Below are positions 35,956 to 45,439 of a DNA stretch of 64,000 bases, piece after piece. Source of the stretch: Gelidibacter mesophilus DSM 14095 (GTDB taxonomy: Bacteria > Bacteroidota > Bacteroidia > Flavobacteriales > Flavobacteriaceae); NCBI RefSeq assembly GCF_000423005.1, contig NZ_AUHD01000005.1:1-64000 (forward strand), read 5' to 3'. Position numbers and translations under genes: made by a program. Each line of letters opens with the position of its first letter. Position 1 is the first letter of the stretch. The notes beneath the pieces are model-generated. The model did not search any database. It worked only from the letters and a program-made list of their open reading frames with translations, and was not told the DNA's origin.

Positions 35956-37176
35956 TTATTTCACAGCTAATTCTAAGGTTTCAACATTTTTCACTCGTAA
36001 TTGTCCACTCATAAGTTGGGGTAACAAAGTGTCTCTGGTTTGTGATAGCGATTGTATTTGTTCTGAGTTAGTTAGAATCTTTTTAAAAATGGGTTGTATT
36101 ATAGCGTCAAAATCCATTAAAACTTCATTTGGAGGTAAAACCGTTTCAAAATATCTTAATATATCGGTTTTTAAATTTACAAATACACTACCACTGCCTT
36201 GTTGAACTAATCTTGGTCTGATATTCGTAAAAAGTAAATACAAATATTCATTTGATACAATAGAACTGGGAAAGTGCATCCAGCCATCATGAATACACGT
36301 ATCTACAGCTAAAATTTTAGGCATACCAGGCGTTGCGCTATTTGATAAAACTAGGCTTCCTTCTTTCTTTAGAGTTGTTTTAGATAATCCTTCAATTCTT
36401 ATGTGCTCCTTAATGTTAAAGATATATGGAGATTCTGTGGCTGTGGCATCTGAAATTTTAAGCCATCTATAGCCCGAATCTGAAATATAGTCTTTTATAG
36501 GTCGTGGTGATCCTCCTCTTTTTATTTCAGTTAGATTTCCAATTTTCCCAATCCTCCATCCATCTGGCAATTCATCTTCCAATTGGTATTTCCCAAACCA
36601 TTCTGTAAAAATAGTTTGTGCGGTTTGCTCTAAGGTGTCATTTTGAGCACGCAAATTTTCTATTTTACCATCAAAAGCTGTTAAGACATTGGCTATGGAT
36701 TTTTGTTCTTTAAGGTTTATTGGATATTTAAACTCGATTGTCTTGAAAGCACTATGGTTTAGGTCTTTTTGTACTGAACCCGCTGCTACCTTCTGCACGT
36801 AATTATAGACTTTTTCACTTTTCAAGTACCAGTAAAGAAAATTCCAATATAATTTGTCATTAGGTATTACTTTAAAGCTATTGTTATGTAATATTCCATA
36901 TTTGTTTTTAAGAACTTCTCCTACTTGTCCTGTCCGAGTAAAGATTACATCTTCTTTATGAATAATGCTTTGTTTGGGAACCAAATCAGGATTTGCGTAT
37001 TGATCTACGGTGTTATTTAATAAATTATTAATTTTCAATAAGGGAATACCGTTTTCTTTGTCCGAAAGGACATGATTTGTTTTTGCATTTATTGCCACTC
37101 CCTGAGCTAAATCGACTAACGTTCCGATAGTCGTTTCAATCCATCCCTCTGGTAGGTTTTTATTTCCTTGACTCAT
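35956..37176 (-). CDS. hsdS: type I restriction enzyme, specificity subunit
   Basis: HsdS determines the bipartite DNA target. The 406-residue protein has two target-recognition domains (about 5-150 and 205-345), each starting with an LPEGW / LPDGW motif, separated by conserved coiled-coil helices (near 160-195 LKEQKSIANVLTAFDGKIENL and near 365-395). It overlaps the end of hsdM by 4 bp, a translational coupling. The two recognition domains differ, so an asymmetric target is expected; the target itself cannot be predicted here. Confidence 0.93.
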   Translation of the reverse strand: MSQGNKNLPEGWIETTIGTLVDLAQGVAINAKTNHVLSDKENGIPLLKINNLLNNTVDQYANPDLVPKQSIIHKEDVIFTRTGQVGEVLKNKYGILHNNSFKVIPNDKLYWNFLYWYLKSEKVYNYVQKVAAGSVQKDLNHSAFKTIEFKYPINLKEQKSIANVLTAFDGKIENLRAQNDTLEQTAQTIFTEWFGKYQLEDELPDGWRIGKIGNLTEIKRGGSPRPIKDYISDSGYRWLKISDATATESPYIFNIKEHIRIEGLSKTTLKKEGSLVLSNSATPGMPKILAVDTCIHDGWMHFPSSIVSNEYLYLLFTNIRPRLVQQGSGSVFVNLKTDILRYFETVLPPNEVLMDFDAIIQPIFKKILTNSEQIQSLSQTRDTLLPQLMSGQLRVKNVETLELAVK

Positions 37177-38687
37177 AATGCAAATCCAATATTAGCCAAT
37201 TGTGTTTTAATCTCTTGGTTAAGAGTTTCTTCTTGTTCCATTTGCGCTTTCAGCAAAGTCGTCAAATCTTTCATCTTTGTTTCAAACGGGATGCCATCAC
37301 AAATTTCATCTTCAATCCCCACATAGCGCCCTGGTGTTAATACATGACTATGTTTGCGAATCTCTTCGATAGTTGCCGATTTACAAAAGCCTTTGATATC
37401 GGAGTAGAGTTCGATTCTCTCCGGTTTTCTCCAATTGTAATAGGTATCACGAATCTTAGCAATATCTGCATCACTAAAATCACGGTTCACTCGGTTTATC
37501 ATATACCCCATTTCGGAAGCATCAATAAATAAGACTTCTTTGCTGTGGTCACTTTTCTCTCGGCGTAAAAACCAGATACAAGCAGGAATACCTGTGTTAT
37601 AAAATAGTTGTTTTGGCAGTGCCACAATGCATTCTACCAAATCATTTTCTACTAATGATTTGCGTATCTCGCCTTCGCCAGAGGTATTAGAACTCAACGA
37701 GCCATTAGCCAAAACGGTTGCCATCACACCATTGGGTGCCAAGTGGTATAACATGTGTTGCATCCATCCAAAGTTGGCGTTGCCACTGGCAGGAATGCCG
37801 TATTGCCAGCGGGCATCCTCTTGTAACACATCAATGCCCCATTCCTTTTGGTTAAAGGGAGGATTGGCAAGAATATAATCAGCTTTCAAATCAGGGTGTG
37901 CATCTTTTAAAAAAGTACCTTCGGTATTCCACGCCACAAATTGTGAGTTGATATTTCGAATGGCAAGGTTCATACGCGACAATTTCCACGTGGTTTGGTT
38001 GCTTTCTTGTCCGTAAACGGTAATGTCTTTAATGTTTCCGCTGTGTTCGGTGACGAATTTTTCAGACATCACAAACATACCACCAGACCCACAGGCAGGA
38101 TCATAAACCCGTCCTTTGTAAGGCTCAATCATTTCCACCATAAGTTTTACAATGGCTTTTGGCGTATAGAATTGTCCACCTTTTTTACCTTCGGCATTGG
38201 CAAATTCGCCTAAAAAGTATTCATAAACACGTCCAAAAAGATCTTTAGAGTTTTCGTTTTCTACTTGTAGTTCGGTATTGGAAATCAAGTCAATCAATTC
38301 GCCTAAAGACGTTTTGTCCAGATTGGCTTTTCCGTACACTTGAGGCAGAACGTTTTTGAGTTCTTTATTTTCTTTTTCAACAGCTTCCATTGCTTCGTCA
38401 ATGGTTTGTCCGATGCTTGGGAGTTTGGCGTTGGCGTGAATATGTTCCCAACGCGCCAACTTAGGCACAAAGAAACAGTTTACGGCAATGTATTCATCCC
38501 GATCTTCAGGATCGCTCCATTCGTCGGCTTCTAATTTATGGTATAATTCATTAAAGGATTCTGAGATGTATTTTAGAAAGATGAGCCCTAACACGACGTG
38601 TTTGTATTCGGCTGCATCGATGTTTTTACGCAATTTATCTGCTGATTTGAACAGGTCTTGTTCAAAGGTATTTTTACTTTTTGCCAT
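37173..38687 (-). CDS. hsdM: type I restriction enzyme, methyltransferase subunit
   Basis: HsdM methylates adenine in the host target and with HsdS makes up the core of the complex. The 504-residue protein has an N-terminal helical domain, SAM-binding motif I (YDPACGSGGMFVMSE near 195) and the catalytic NPPF motif (ILANPPFNQKEWG near 275). Its start is in the usual KSADKLRKNIDAAEYKHVVLG region. The 296-bp gap to the divergent CBASS genes probably holds both promoters; no certain box is assigned. Confidence 0.96.
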   Translation of the reverse strand: MAKSKNTFEQDLFKSADKLRKNIDAAEYKHVVLGLIFLKYISESFNELYHKLEADEWSDPEDRDEYIAVNCFFVPKLARWEHIHANAKLPSIGQTIDEAMEAVEKENKELKNVLPQVYGKANLDKTSLGELIDLISNTELQVENENSKDLFGRVYEYFLGEFANAEGKKGGQFYTPKAIVKLMVEMIEPYKGRVYDPACGSGGMFVMSEKFVTEHSGNIKDITVYGQESNQTTWKLSRMNLAIRNINSQFVAWNTEGTFLKDAHPDLKADYILANPPFNQKEWGIDVLQEDARWQYGIPASGNANFGWMQHMLYHLAPNGVMATVLANGSLSSNTSGEGEIRKSLVENDLVECIVALPKQLFYNTGIPACIWFLRREKSDHSKEVLFIDASEMGYMINRVNRDFSDADIAKIRDTYYNWRKPERIELYSDIKGFCKSATIEEIRKHSHVLTPGRYVGIEDEICDGIPFETKMKDLTTLLKAQMEQEETLNQEIKTQLANIGFAL

Positions 38688-38983
38688 TTAAATGTATTGA
38701 CTGTTTGGTTTAACGCTTTAAAAATAGCAAAACCGAGTGAGTATTGGTGTGTAAAGCTATAATTATATAAATATAGAATTGTATAAAGAGCAGGGAGTGA
38801 GGAGTTGAATGGGGAAATAACGTTTCATTTTAGCGTAAATTGTTGATAACCATTTGACAACATATTAGTGGTTTTCGAAAACTTTATAGAGAAAGGTATA
38901 AGTTTGGGTTTAATATAATGAAAATAGGTGCAGAGTTAATGATTGCACTTATAAATGAGTTGTAAGAATTATAACCAAACCAA

Positions 38984-39967
38984 ATGGCAACATCAGTAAA
39001 TTCAGCATTTAGCACCTTTAATGAAGATTATGTAAATCTTCTAAAGGAGAGGACAAATATAGCGAGAGCAAGTAGAAATTGGTTGTATGGACAATTGAAT
39101 GGACTTGAAGATAAAGACGACCTTAATTTTCCTTATAAGTATGATGGTTGCCATATTAACTATGGTTCATTTGAAAGAAGAACTAAGATTCGCGAATTGG
39201 ACGATGTTGACTTAATGTTCTGCTTAGGAGGTAGTGGTGCTTATTATTCTAAATTTGGAAATGAATATACTATACATACACCAAATGCTGGCTCAAGATT
39301 AAAATATTTATCAGATTCTGATATTTTAAACTCAAGAAGAGTCGTTAATAAATTTAAAAGCTCTTTATCTACAATTGGACAATATAAGTCGGCTGAAATA
39401 AATAGTCGTGGAGAGGCAGCAACATTAAAACTTTCGTCATACGAATGGGTATTCGACATTGTACCTTGTTTTAAAACTGATACAGATATTTATTTAATTC
39501 CTGATGGCAATGGAAATTGGAAACCGACTGACCCAAGGATAGACCAAAAAAGGATTACAACAGCAAATCAAAATAATAAAACACTTGTTTTACAGCTTGT
39601 TAGGACATTAAAGTATTGGAATAGAAGAAATTCAACTTACACTATTTCATCTTATCTTTTTGAAAATATTATAATCAATTTCGTTAATTCAAAAGCAGAA
39701 TTAAATAACTATAATGATATAAATATCCGAGACTTTTTCTATTATTTAAGTTCGGCTATACTTAATTCTGTATATGACCCAAAGGGGTTTCAAGGGGATA
39801 TGAATACTTTTACATATGTAGAGAGAGTAGCGATTTCAAGAAAGGCTGATTGGGCATATGAGAAAGCTAATGAAGCTGTTAATGCTGAATTAAAAGATAA
39901 AGACCAAAAAAAATCAATTAATCTTTGGGGAGAAATTTTCGGAGCAAATTTTCCTTCATATGGCTAA
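38984..39967 (+). CDS. CD-NTase (SMODS-type oligonucleotide cyclase) of a CBASS system
   Basis: CD-NTases sense phage infection and make cyclic nucleotide signals. The 327-residue protein has the pol-beta nucleotidyltransferase active site: Gly-Ser in INYGSFERRTKI (61-62), Asp 74 and Asp 76 in LDDVDLMF, and the third carboxylate Asp 158 in WVFDIVPCF. The C-terminal half (about 180-300) is the helical OAS1-type lobe with LVLQLVRTLKYWNRR. The effector gene overlaps its end by 8 bp. The nucleotide product cannot be predicted. No CBASS ancillary genes (Cap2/Cap3, HORMA/TRIP13) are next to it, so the system is of the minimal type. Confidence 0.87.
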   Translation: MATSVNSAFSTFNEDYVNLLKERTNIARASRNWLYGQLNGLEDKDDLNFPYKYDGCHINYGSFERRTKIRELDDVDLMFCLGGSGAYYSKFGNEYTIHTPNAGSRLKYLSDSDILNSRRVVNKFKSSLSTIGQYKSAEINSRGEAATLKLSSYEWVFDIVPCFKTDTDIYLIPDGNGNWKPTDPRIDQKRITTANQNNKTLVLQLVRTLKYWNRRNSTYTISSYLFENIIINFVNSKAELNNYNDINIRDFFYYLSSAILNSVYDPKGFQGDMNTFTYVERVAISRKADWAYEKANEAVNAELKDKDQKKSINLWGEIFGANFPSYG

Positions 39968-40877
39968 TAGGGGAAAGAAAATATTAATAAGGCAAAATAA
40001 AGATATTCATATTAACGAATTACTTGCGCAAAAGAGAGTTTACTCCATTGCTAAAAATTATCAAGGGTTGTTGATATTTATTTCTGTTCCGCTACCAATT
40101 ATTATTTCATTGTTAGTTAAAACTAACCCAACAATAATTAATGAAGCAAGCTATGTATTTGTGCTATATACAATTATGGCGGGAATTGGAGAAAAGATTT
40201 TAACAAGTACTATTGATAGATTAAAAAAAATCGCGGCATCGATTAAGGAAACGTTTGATACTATAGTACTTGACATTCCTGTAAATGAAACTTTAAATTT
40301 AGTACTTATAGATAGAGAAATAATTAGACGGTATTCTTTAAAGTACAAAGAGAATCAGAAAATTGTCGAAAAAGTTACAGATTGGTATTCTTTAGCTATA
40401 AGGAAAGTTGAAACTAACGTTGCAAGTTTACTTTGTCAACGTACTAATATCACTTATGATTTTTCAGTTCGTACACGTTATAAATTTATGGTTTATGTAA
40501 TTAGCGTAATCACTTTTACTATTCTTTTAGTAATCGCTCTTATCAATGATTTTAGTGTACAAGCTTTTCTTATTGAGGTAGTTCTTCCATCAATTCCAGT
40601 TTTTATGTTTGCGTATAAAGAAATCAATTCAAATACAGAATCAATTGATAATCTAAGTCATTTGAGAAATCTTATTGAATCGACATTAGCAAAAACTAAT
40701 ATTGACGACAAGATTGATAAAGAACATTTGAGAAATATTCAAGATAGGATTTATAATAACAGACTTTTAAGTCCTATGATTCCAGAATTTATCTATAACT
40801 TTTTAAGACCAAAACTTGAGGATGAAATGAATTATTCAATGGAGGAACGGATAAAAATACTGCGAACAATAAAATAG
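39960..40877 (+). CDS. S-4TM family pore-forming effector of CBASS
   Basis: A 305-residue membrane protein with two pairs of transmembrane helices: about 36-54 (GLLIFISVPLPIIISLLV) and 60-80, then about 170-192 (FMVYVISVITFTILLVIALI) and 199-218. The long cytoplasmic part between the pairs holds a RKVETNVASLLCQRTNITYD segment typical of S-4TM effectors. These are predicted to open the membrane when the cyclic nucleotide binds, killing the infected cell. It overlaps the CD-NTase gene by 8 bp, so sensor and effector are translated together. The pore activity is inferred from the family. Confidence 0.83.
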   Translation: MANRGKKILIRQNKDIHINELLAQKRVYSIAKNYQGLLIFISVPLPIIISLLVKTNPTIINEASYVFVLYTIMAGIGEKILTSTIDRLKKIAASIKETFDTIVLDIPVNETLNLVLIDREIIRRYSLKYKENQKIVEKVTDWYSLAIRKVETNVASLLCQRTNITYDFSVRTRYKFMVYVISVITFTILLVIALINDFSVQAFLIEVVLPSIPVFMFAYKEINSNTESIDNLSHLRNLIESTLAKTNIDDKIDKEHLRNIQDRIYNNRLLSPMIPEFIYNFLRPKLEDEMNYSMEERIKILRTIK

Positions 40878-40902
40878 TATATAAAAAATATTATGAGCCA
40901 AT

Positions 40903-40995
40903 AGTTTTGTGCTTCAAAATCGCCTGCTTTTCAAGTACTAAAACGTTAGCGAACAATATACTCCTTAACGAACATCTTATGTAGACCACAAAACT
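40903..40995. repeat. inverted repeat between the CBASS effector and the STAND gene
   Basis: AGTTTTGTG (40903-40911) is the exact complement of CACAAAACT (40987-40995). Between them two similar units, GTTAGCGAAC and CTTAACGAAC, are directly repeated. It could be a boundary between separately acquired modules or a regulatory structure. Confidence 0.5.
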
Positions 40996-41010
40996 TGACT
41001 TTAATTAAAA

Positions 41011-44000
41011 ATGAATACAATAACTCAAATAGAAAATGCTTTAAAAGCAATTAATCAGGCAAGCTTTCAGACCTTAATAAACCATTTATTACACTTACAA
41101 GGCAACAAATTTATTAGTGCTCCCGGAGCTGTAGTCGGTAAAGAAAAAACCAGTAAAGGAACACCAGATTCTTTTTTTGTAAATGAAGATAAATACATTT
41201 TTGTGGAATGTACAACTCAGGAAAGATTAGGAGAATCGAAAAGTTTCTTTGAGAAGCTTTCAAAGGATGTTGACCATTGTTTTAAAGAAGAGATTACAAC
41301 AATAAAAAAGGATAAAATAGAGAAAGTCATATTAGCATGCAATGAAAAAATTAGCGCTGAGGAATATAATCAACTAAATAACAAAGTAAAATCACTTAAT
41401 CCGGAAACAAAGATTGAGGTTTTAAATATTCAAAATTTACCAATGCTGATATTTGACATCCCCAAGTTAGCTGAAGAATATCTGAACATTCAAATCGTAA
41501 AAGGTGATATATATACTCTTGACCACTTTCTTTTAAAAACAGAAAAGGGCTTACAACCTTCGCTTACTAATGAATTCATTGGTAGAGATGAAGAAGTTAA
41601 AAATAGTATTGAAGCTTTAAAAAAATATGACATTTTATTATTGTCAGGTGGTGCAGGTGTTGGAAAATCTAAATTGGCAGTTAAGATTTTGAAGGAACTT
41701 TCAAATGATGATTATGTTCCAATCGTTATCCAAAGTTCAGGAGTGTCATTATGGGATGATTATCAGCATCTTTTTTTTCCAGGGAAGCAACATATAATTT
41801 TGTTTGATGATGCTAATAAATCAATCAATAACCTAAATTATTTGTTGAGCAAATTAGAAGATTCCAAATCTTATTCTGCAAAAGTAATAATTACATCACG
41901 AGACTATGTGAAAAAACAGGTATGTGCCAGCCTTGATAATTATCCGTATAAAGAATTTATTATACCTGAATTTAAAGATGAAGAAATAGGGAAAATAATT
42001 GTGGGGGCTTTACCCAATCTTCAATACCATACCGATATAAAACGAAAAATTATAAATTTAGCCAAAGGAAATGCCAGAGTTGCGCTAATGGCTACTTATT
42101 CCGTTACGCCAGATTCTGAAACAAATTATTTAAGCAGTCCTGTATTACTATATGAAAAATACTTTAAAAAATTATCAGAGGAGATAGGCATTTTCAATAA
42201 CCCTATTTTTCTCAAGTCTCTCGCTATTGTTTCATTTTTTGGTGTTTTAGACAGGACTAATGAAGAATTACAAAATACTCTTTCAATTAAATTTGGAATT
42301 GACTGGAATGAATTGTGGACGTCTATTATTGAGCTTCACAATAATGAAATAGTAGATGTCTATTCTAATGAAATAGTAAAAGTATCAGATCAGGTTTTAA
42401 CAATATACGCCTTCTACAAATGTTTTATTGATGACCAGTCTGCCGTTATAAATTACACAGAATGGATTGCCACTTTTATAGAAAATTCTTCGAACAGAAT
42501 TCGCGCCACGCTTATAGATGTGAATAATACATTTGTTTATAATCACGTGAAGGAATTAGTGTTACCTCATTTGAATGACGTTCTAAAGCTGATAGATTCA
42601 GACGAAGAATTATATGCTTTTTACAATCTATTTTGGTTTTACAAAAGTCGGGATTGTCTGTTGTATTTAAAAAAATGGATAGAATGTCTTCCACAAGAAG
42701 AACAGCAGGAAAAGCTAAGTTTTAGTTATAAGCATAATGATCATACACGAGCCACAAAGCATTTTGAACTTTTAAAATGTTTTTGGAACCATCCAAATGA
42801 ATTATTCAAACCATCGCTTGAGCTAACATTGAGGCTTTTAAGCAAGCAGCCAAGTCGATTACCCGAAATATTAAAGTTTATCCACGAAGATTTTAAGTAT
42901 AAGCTGGATGATAGAGAACAAGGATACCAAAGACAGAATATGCTATTGGATATTTTGTTAGATGGCAAGTTAAGTGACATTGAAAAATCATTTGCAAATG
43001 GTGTTTTTCTAAACTTATCAGAGGCTCTGTTGGGCTGGCATTATTCAGAATTTGCTTCAGCTAAGGGTGCCGCATTGACAATTTATAATTTTGATTTATA
43101 TAAATCAGAGGAACTAACGAAATTGAGAGAGCGAATCCTCAACCAAGTATACCATTTGTTTGATTCTGAAAATGAGCAAATACATAGAATACTGCATAAA
43201 ATTGTTCGTCCTGGTGGAGATATCGACAAGAGTTTTTATGTAGATGAATTGCCTATTTATCAAAAACTTATTTCTGAAAAATTGGATAATAAACAATATG
43301 CGCATTGTAAATTTGTCAGTGTACTTGCCAGCCATTTAACAGGTTTAGAAACTACATATCCTGAAAACTGGAATGATTTTATTGAATCTGATATAAGAAA
43401 ACTATCTAAGTTTTTGAAGCCGAGTTGGGAATATAGAGAAGGAAAATCCATTATAGAATCTGAAAGCGAACAAAAACAAGAGTTTGATGATTTTGTAAGA
43501 ACGAATAATTGGGAAAGTATTGAGAAATTTCTTGTAAATATTGATGCTTTATTCAAACAGCAAAAAGACAATAATGGTTGGCATATAGAATCCGCTATTA
43601 CTGACATTTATATTTCTATAGCAAGAAAAGATAAATCCGACTTTGAAAACGCATTGAAATTATTCTTCGATGGTAAAGTCATCTTCCCATTACGAGCAAC
43701 CGTTGTGAATATTGCCTTGTCGGAAAGTATTATGACAGGAAAAGAACTACTGGATTTAATGAACGAATATGAATTTAAAGGAAAGCCGTATTGGACATCT
43801 GTTCTGTTAACTATGTTACCAAGGAAACAGATTAATGAAACTTTCTTAGAGTTACTACTAAACAATTTCAAAAACTCTGTTGACTATATTTATGTTCCTC
43901 GAATGCTTGATTATCTGAAATATGAAACTGTATTTGATAGCTATAAGGACAAAAGAACGGAGTTAGAAGAACATAACATTATCACTTATATAACAAGCCT

Positions 44001-44787
44001 TATTCTGAATAAGATTCGAAAAACAAGACTTGATTTTGGTTCTCATTTTTGTGCGGAATGTGCACCTTATTTTAATAATCATCTTCAACTTCTAAAAAAT
44101 GCTTATTGGGCACAGTATGAAATTGATTCTCATTTTGATTACGATGGTAAGGAATTAAAAGCAATTTTAGATATTGACAGAGCTTTTATTAATGAAAGTT
44201 TAAGAAATGATGTGATTGGGTTAGATTACTCTTCTAAAATTAGATTAGAAAACATTAATACTGATTATATTTGGGAGTATCCTGAATATGAAGAACTGAT
44301 AGAAGATGTATTATTGACGATTTTAAATAAAGAAAAGTATGCATTATTTATTGAAGATGATGTTTATTCCTTATTCAAATATGGGAATACTGATGCAAAG
44401 AGAGCAGAAAAAGTCAAGGCATTGATTTCTAAATTAACTCAAAAACATTTTAATAATGAAAAATTACTAATGATGTTGGTAGAAGTTGTCTACAGCAGCT
44501 ACAGAGATTGGTTTATGGAATTTTTCAAAGAGTTTCTTTTGCTGAATAAAGATATTGAAATTACAAAACAAATTAGTTTTGGCAGAACTTCAAGTACCAC
44601 AGGTAGTTGGGTTCCTGTTTATCAGAAGAAAATTGAATTTTATCAAGATATTGTAAGAATGATAAATACTTTACCATATATCTTAGACTATTCTGAACAT
44701 ATAGATTATTTCGAGCAAAAAATTATTTGGAAGAAAAAAGATATTGAAAGAGAACAGAAGCGAGATTTTATGGAAGAATTTTATTAA
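41011..44787 (+). CDS. large STAND NTPase with an N-terminal PDDEXK-like domain
   Basis: A 1258-residue protein. Residues about 10-150 look like a restriction-endonuclease fold: GTPDSFF (Asp 53) then YIFVECT (Glu 66), with the usual Lys replaced by Thr 68. Residues about 185-450 are a STAND-type (nSTAND3-like) NTPase: FIGRDEEV, Walker A SGGAGVGKS (212-220), Walker B IILFDDAN, sensor IITSRDY. The remaining 800 residues are helical repeats, the usual ligand-sensing part. This layout matches anti-phage STAND proteins (Avs type), in which phage protein binding triggers a nuclease. It is on the CBASS strand, 133 bp downstream, but cotranscription is uncertain. Confidence 0.8.
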   Translation: MNTITQIENALKAINQASFQTLINHLLHLQGNKFISAPGAVVGKEKTSKGTPDSFFVNEDKYIFVECTTQERLGESKSFFEKLSKDVDHCFKEEITTIKKDKIEKVILACNEKISAEEYNQLNNKVKSLNPETKIEVLNIQNLPMLIFDIPKLAEEYLNIQIVKGDIYTLDHFLLKTEKGLQPSLTNEFIGRDEEVKNSIEALKKYDILLLSGGAGVGKSKLAVKILKELSNDDYVPIVIQSSGVSLWDDYQHLFFPGKQHIILFDDANKSINNLNYLLSKLEDSKSYSAKVIITSRDYVKKQVCASLDNYPYKEFIIPEFKDEEIGKIIVGALPNLQYHTDIKRKIINLAKGNARVALMATYSVTPDSETNYLSSPVLLYEKYFKKLSEEIGIFNNPIFLKSLAIVSFFGVLDRTNEELQNTLSIKFGIDWNELWTSIIELHNNEIVDVYSNEIVKVSDQVLTIYAFYKCFIDDQSAVINYTEWIATFIENSSNRIRATLIDVNNTFVYNHVKELVLPHLNDVLKLIDSDEELYAFYNLFWFYKSRDCLLYLKKWIECLPQEEQQEKLSFSYKHNDHTRATKHFELLKCFWNHPNELFKPSLELTLRLLSKQPSRLPEILKFIHEDFKYKLDDREQGYQRQNMLLDILLDGKLSDIEKSFANGVFLNLSEALLGWHYSEFASAKGAALTIYNFDLYKSEELTKLRERILNQVYHLFDSENEQIHRILHKIVRPGGDIDKSFYVDELPIYQKLISEKLDNKQYAHCKFVSVLASHLTGLETTYPENWNDFIESDIRKLSKFLKPSWEYREGKSIIESESEQKQEFDDFVRTNNWESIEKFLVNIDALFKQQKDNNGWHIESAITDIYISIARKDKSDFENALKLFFDGKVIFPLRATVVNIALSESIMTGKELLDLMNEYEFKGKPYWTSVLLTMLPRKQINETFLELLLNNFKNSVDYIYVPRMLDYLKYETVFDSYKDKRTELEEHNIITYITSLILNKIRKTRLDFGSHFCAECAPYFNNHLQLLKNAYWAQYEIDSHFDYDGKELKAILDIDRAFINESLRNDVIGLDYSSKIRLENINTDYIWEYPEYEELIEDVLLTILNKEKYALFIEDDVYSLFKYGNTDAKRAEKVKALISKLTQKHFNNEKLLMMLVEVVYSSYRDWFMEFFKEFLLLNKDIEITKQISFGRTSSTTGSWVPVYQKKIEFYQDIVRMINTLPYILDYSEHIDYFEQKIIWKKKDIEREQKRDFMEEFY

Positions 44788-44814
44788 TAAAGACTTCTGT
44801 AAACACTCTCAATC

Positions 44815-45396
44815 CTAATCACAAAGCTTCCAACCATCAGTCGTTTTTCTATACGGTACAGTTTTTATGATTTCTTTTGGATTTTGCTTTTCGTTATTTT
44901 CTTCAAAAAAAGGAGTCTCACTTAAACGTTCGAACACAATTTTAACCTTGGCATTATTACTTTCTGGCAAATTCTGAACTTCGCTTATTTCTTTGAATTT
45001 ATATTCGCAGGTTTTGAATTTTGCAGATAATGCCCCAGAACGTTCTTTTACTTTTCCTACAAGTAACTTCTTAGCTTTAGAGGTTAGTTGGATATTGAAT
45101 ACCTCTGTTTTGTTACCAAAATTGCTTTTTTGTGTAGCTAAGGTGTCAATGATTACTAGCCCCAAATCTTGAAATTTTAAATATTTTTCCATTTTATCGC
45201 CAAATCTTTTATTCATAGTGGTATTCACTCGTATTTCACCATAGTCAAATGTGGTAGTTTTTATTGCTGGTTTATTAGTTTTTGATTCGCACTCTCTAGC
45301 AATATCCGTAGCTTTGTTTTTTGAAAGTTCATCAGAACCACAAGCGGTTAATATTAAAGAAAATAGAATGGTTAATGTTATCATTATTAATTTCAT
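44815..45396 (-). CDS. hypothetical lipoprotein
   Basis: A 193-residue lipoprotein (lipobox ILTACG, Cys near 19) with no recognised family. The mature part is charged and mixed alpha/beta (segments TTFDYGEIRVNTTMNKRFG and NAKVKIVFERL). It is convergent with the STAND gene, 27 bp away. Its role in the island is unknown. Confidence 0.7.
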   Translation of the reverse strand: MKLIMITLTILFSLILTACGSDELSKNKATDIARECESKTNKPAIKTTTFDYGEIRVNTTMNKRFGDKMEKYLKFQDLGLVIIDTLATQKSNFGNKTEVFNIQLTSKAKKLLVGKVKERSGALSAKFKTCEYKFKEISEVQNLPESNNAKVKIVFERLSETPFFEENNEKQNPKEIIKTVPYRKTTDGWKLCD

Positions 45397-45439
45397 AGTT
45401 ACGTGTTTATAAGTTTATTCTTTAGTTAATCTCAAAAGT

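Noticed and set aside
38920-38964. 15-codon open frame between hsdM and the CBASS genes
   Set aside because: Too short and without any supporting feature.
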